Of a stretch of DNA of 64,000 nucleotides, positions 61,730 to 64,000 are shown piece by piece. Every line of letters begins with the position of its first letter. The stretch's first letter is position 1. This stretch comes from Pacificispira spongiicola (GTDB lineage: Bacteria; Pseudomonadota; Alphaproteobacteria; UBA8366; Aestuariispiraceae), in assembly GCF_012926505.1 (NCBI RefSeq), contig NZ_JABBNT010000003.1, positions 248,001 to 312,000 of the forward strand, written 5' to 3'. Made by a program: the position numbers and the translations under genes. A model generated the notes under the pieces. The model saw only the letters and a list, made by a program, of their open reading frames with translations. It was not told the origin of the DNA and did no database searches.

Positions 61730-63178
61730 GTGATTCAACCGTTTTCCCTTGCCATAAAATCGCGTCTCGCAATTCCGCGCGGCCCCGTGCTCGCCCTGAC
61801 CGCGCTTGTGATGTTGAGCGCTTGTGTCGGCGGTGGTCGATCCTCCGGCGGGCCCGGCGGCGATACCGGCATGCTTCCCGGTTCCGCCCCGTCGCAAAGC
61901 GAGGCCCCGGAAGGCGCGCCGACGGGCGAGGACCTGGCCCTGACGACGGAAGGCGGATCGGCGCTCAGCCTTGGCGATACGGGCATGCTGACCCCGCCGC
62001 AGGACGCGATGCGCGCCATCGACGGCATTCCGGTCGCCATCCTGGCGCCGTTGAGCGGGCGTTTGGCCGGTCCCGGTCAGGCCCTACTGGAAGGCGCGCA
62101 AATGGCGCTGTTCGACGTCGACAATCCCGATTTCCGATTGGTCCCGATCGATACGATGGGCACCGCCTTCGGCGCGGAACAGGCCGCGCGGGAGGCCGTG
62201 CGGCGCGGCGCGAAATTGATCGTCGGCCCGTTGCTGGCGGAATCCGTCTCCGCCGTTCGCCCGATCGCGGAAGCGGCCCAGATCAAGGTCATTGCCTTTT
62301 CCAATTCCAGCCGTGTCGCGGGCGATCCGATCTATCTCGCCGGTTTCGCGCCGGAAGAACAGGTCGATTCCATCATCGCCAACGCCATGGCCGAGGGCCG
62401 GATGCGCTTCGCCGTGCTGGCGCCGTCCAACGAATACGGCAATGTCGCGGTCGAAGCCTTCCAGAAATCCGTTCTGTCGCGCGGCGCGGAAATCGCCCGT
62501 GTCGCCTTCTACGAGCCTGACAATATGGACTTCGCGGAGCAGATCCAGCGCCTGTCCGACTATCAGAACCGTGTCCGCGCCCTGAAGGAACAGCGCGCGG
62601 AACTGGAAGGGAAGGAAGATCAGGCCTCCAAACTCGCACTCAAGCGGATGGAAGTCCTGGACACCTGGGGCGACCCACCTTTCGATGCGCTGTTGCTGCC
62701 GGTCCTGGATCAACAGACCTTGCAAATCCTCTCGGCTCAGCTTGCCTTCTATGACGTCGATCAGCCTGCCGTGCGCTTGCTGGGCCTCGCGCGGTGGGAC
62801 GGATTCGCCAATCTGGCCAACGAGCCGGGCTTGATCGGCAGCCGCTATCCCGCCGCCCGGTCCCAGTTCCGGGACCGGTTCGAATCCCGCTTCGCATCGC
62901 TGTTCGGGCATACCCCGTCGGCCCTGTCCGCGCTGTCCTACGACGTCACGGCAGTCGCCGCCGCGTTGGCGGGCCGGGACGGCGGCACGCCGCGCTACGA
63001 CACCGTCACCCTGACCGACCCGCAGGGTTTCATCGGCGCGGAAGGCCTGTTCCGCTTCACGGAAGCGGGCACGGCCCAGCGCGGTTTCGCAATCATGGAG
63101 GTGGGGCAAGCCGGCCCCGTCATGGTCCAGGAAGCGCCGCGCAGCTTCGCCGAACCGTCCCTTCAACCTGCATTCTGA
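61730..63178 (+). CDS. LppC/LpoA-family lipoprotein (penicillin-binding protein activator)
   Basis: A 482-residue lipoprotein with lipobox LSAC (Cys32) and a periplasmic-binding-protein type I-like fold (VAILAPLSGRLAGPGQALLEGAQMALF, about 106 onward). It resembles the LppC/LpoA group that activates peptidoglycan synthases. The GTG at 61730 fits a good ribosome site; the frame is open further upstream. It is divergent from yraN, as is common in alphaproteobacteria. Confidence 0.85.
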   Translation: MIQPFSLAIKSRLAIPRGPVLALTALVMLSACVGGGRSSGGPGGDTGMLPGSAPSQSEAPEGAPTGEDLALTTEGGSALSLGDTGMLTPPQDAMRAIDGIPVAILAPLSGRLAGPGQALLEGAQMALFDVDNPDFRLVPIDTMGTAFGAEQAAREAVRRGAKLIVGPLLAESVSAVRPIAEAAQIKVIAFSNSSRVAGDPIYLAGFAPEEQVDSIIANAMAEGRMRFAVLAPSNEYGNVAVEAFQKSVLSRGAEIARVAFYEPDNMDFAEQIQRLSDYQNRVRALKEQRAELEGKEDQASKLALKRMEVLDTWGDPPFDALLLPVLDQQTLQILSAQLAFYDVDQPAVRLLGLARWDGFANLANEPGLIGSRYPAARSQFRDRFESRFASLFGHTPSALSALSYDVTAVAAALAGRDGGTPRYDTVTLTDPQGFIGAEGLFRFTEAGTAQRGFAIMEVGQAGPVMVQEAPRSFAEPSLQPAF

Positions 63179-63197
63179 CACCGATCGCTTTTCGGTC

Positions 63198-63226
63198 TGG
63201 AAAAGCCAGGCCGAACCGTCTATAAG
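63198..63226 (+). promoter_or_regulatory. candidate promoter of tRNA-Arg
   Basis: TGGAAA (63198-63203), a 17-nt spacer and TATAAG (63221-63226) lie 11 nt upstream of the tRNA. The -10 matches the consensus at five positions. Confidence 0.42.
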
Positions 63227-63237
63227 GCCCGCGCAAA

Positions 63238-63314
63238 GCGCCCGTAGCTCAGCTGGATAGAGTGCTGCCCTCCGAAGGCAGAGGTCACAGGTTCGAATCC
63301 TGTCGGGCGCGCCA
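63238..63314 (+). tRNA. tRNA-Arg (anticodon CCG)
   Basis: A 77-nt tRNA with full cloverleaf. Acceptor arms GCGCCCG (63238-63244) and CGGGCGC (63304-63310) pair perfectly; discriminator G and encoded CCA follow. The anticodon stem CTGCC/GGCAG encloses loop CTCCGAA, giving anticodon CCG, which reads the arginine codon CGG. The T-arm has GGTTCGAATCC. Confidence 0.97.
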
Positions 63315-63352
63315 TTTCCCCAAATTCGGATTTTCCGGCGCAAGACCGCAGG

Positions 63353-64000
63353 CTATAGCGCGTCCGCGAAGATTTCTGCGATCCAATCCAGCAGAACGTC
63401 AAGCCGTCGGGACATGTGGCGGCTGCCGGCATAGAGAACGTTGAGAGGGATCGGTTCCGGCGGGGTTTCGGCCAGAACTTCGATCATCCTGCCGTCGGCC
63501 AGCTGCGCCTCGAATCGATAGCGCGGCGCTTGGATCAGACCGAAATCGCTGAGCGCGAGCGCGCTGGCCGTGTCCGAATTGTCAGTCGTCACCCGCGCCG
63601 GGACCACACGAGTTTCCACGCTGCCGTCCCGCTGAAATTCCAGCGGCAGGACCTTGCCGGTGCGTGACGACAGAAAGCCGACCATGTGGTGGCCATCCAG
63701 ATCGTCGATATCCGTCGGTGTTCCATGTGCCGCCAAATAGGCGGGGCTGGCGCAGGTAATTTCCGGCAGGGCGCCGAGCCTGCGCATCATCAACCCGCTG
63801 TCGTCCGGCTCTCCGGCGCGGATGACGCAATCCACGCCGTCACGCACCAAATCCACGAAGCGGTCCGTCTGACCGAACTCGACGGTTATATCCGGGTATC
63901 GTGTCAGGAAATCCGGCAGTCGGGGCACGAGGAAGGTCCGGGTCAGCAGACCCGACGCGCCGATGCGCAGATGACCGCTCGGCGCCCCTTGCCGCGATGC
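63353..64000 (-). CDS. LysR-family regulator, C-terminal part (5' end outside window)
   Basis: The last 215 codons of a LysR-type regulator, its DNA-binding N-terminus lying beyond the right edge. The visible part is the substrate-binding domain: [68 protein letters not shown]. It belongs to the common LysR subgroup with the VDCVIRAGE motif. Target unknown. Confidence 0.9.
   Translation of the reverse strand, partial: ASRQGAPSGHLRIGASGLLTRTFLVPRLPDFLTRYPDITVEFGQTDRFVDLVRDGVDCVIRAGEPDDSGLMMRRLGALPEITCASPAYLAAHGTPTDIDDLDGHHMVGFLSSRTGKVLPLEFQRDGSVETRVVPARVTTDNSDTASALALSDFGLIQAPRYRFEAQLADGRMIEVLAETPPEPIPLNVLYAGSRHMSRRLDVLLDWIAEIFADAL

Noticed and set aside
1-64000. CRISPR arrays, insertion sequences, prophage or toxin-antitoxin genes
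   Set aside because: No spaced direct repeats, transposases, integrases or toxin families were seen; the tRNA-Arg has no adjacent integrase.

Overview
This 64 kb window is chromosomal DNA of a GC-rich alphaproteobacterium, probably in or near the Rhodospirillales. The evidence is the gene families (AddAB recombinase, a DivL homologue, a Ros/MucR regulator, OlsB/OlsA, a PdhS-type kinase, System I cytochrome c maturation, Nfu, ZapE) and their typically alphaproteobacterial groupings. Genus cannot be read from the sequence alone. I see no insertion sequence, prophage, plasmid gene or CRISPR array. It is mostly dense housekeeping DNA with short intergenic spaces.

Layout. 1-6.6 kb (minus strand): tsaE, a MurU-type nucleotidyltransferase, addB and addA (addA runs off the left edge). 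6.7-12.6 kb: a TrxR-like ferredoxin-NADP reductase, then on the minus strand ahcY, a DivL-type pseudo-histidine kinase (tyrosine in place of the phospho-accepting histidine) and a secreted serine hydrolase 3 nt behind divL. 12.9-22.0 kb (plus): an OmpA-family protein, then an unbroken ccmABCDEFGHI operon. 22.1-28.5 kb: a CheZ-type phosphatase, an exported polysaccharide deacetylase, tsaB-rimI, mucR, and a fur-olsB-olsA unit for ornithine lipid synthesis. 28.5-34.3 kb: a LysR/DMT-exporter divergent pair, then pnp, rpsO and truB on the minus strand. 34.4-43 kb: a Tat-exported amine oxidase coupled to a GNAT, htpG, an MBL hydrolase, an isochorismatase-fold hydrolase, zapE, an outer-membrane barrel and an SDR. 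42.9-49.9 kb: an EI24-type membrane protein, a lipoprotein of unknown function, a membrane PdhS-family kinase, two TPR proteins (one with a GT9-like domain), a methyltransferase and MoeB. 49.9-55.6 kb: cysK, divergent from trpB-trpA-accD-folC. 55.7-63.2 kb: uspA, nfuA, a Bax-like glucosaminidase, gshB, a SirB1 protein, a BON lipoprotein, yraN, an LppC lipoprotein. A tRNA-Arg(CCG) and the 3' part of a LysR gene end the window.

Genes that probably work together: ccmA-I mature c-type cytochromes; olsB and olsA are two consecutive steps of ornithine lipid synthesis; DivL and the PdhS kinase would act in the DivK-CckA-CtrA cell-cycle circuit; tsaE, tsaB and rimI relate to t6A tRNA modification and ribosomal acetylation.

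Several groups lack a neighbour that I would expect from other alphaproteobacteria (amgK beside murU, rsmI beside yraN, trpF before trpB, miaB-phoH-ybeY after olsA). No single novel defence or mobile system is visible. The most interesting items are the divL-serine hydrolase unit, the fur-olsBA fusion of regulation with lipid synthesis, the MucR with two altered zinc ligands together with its palindromic leader, and the amine oxidase-GNAT pair.
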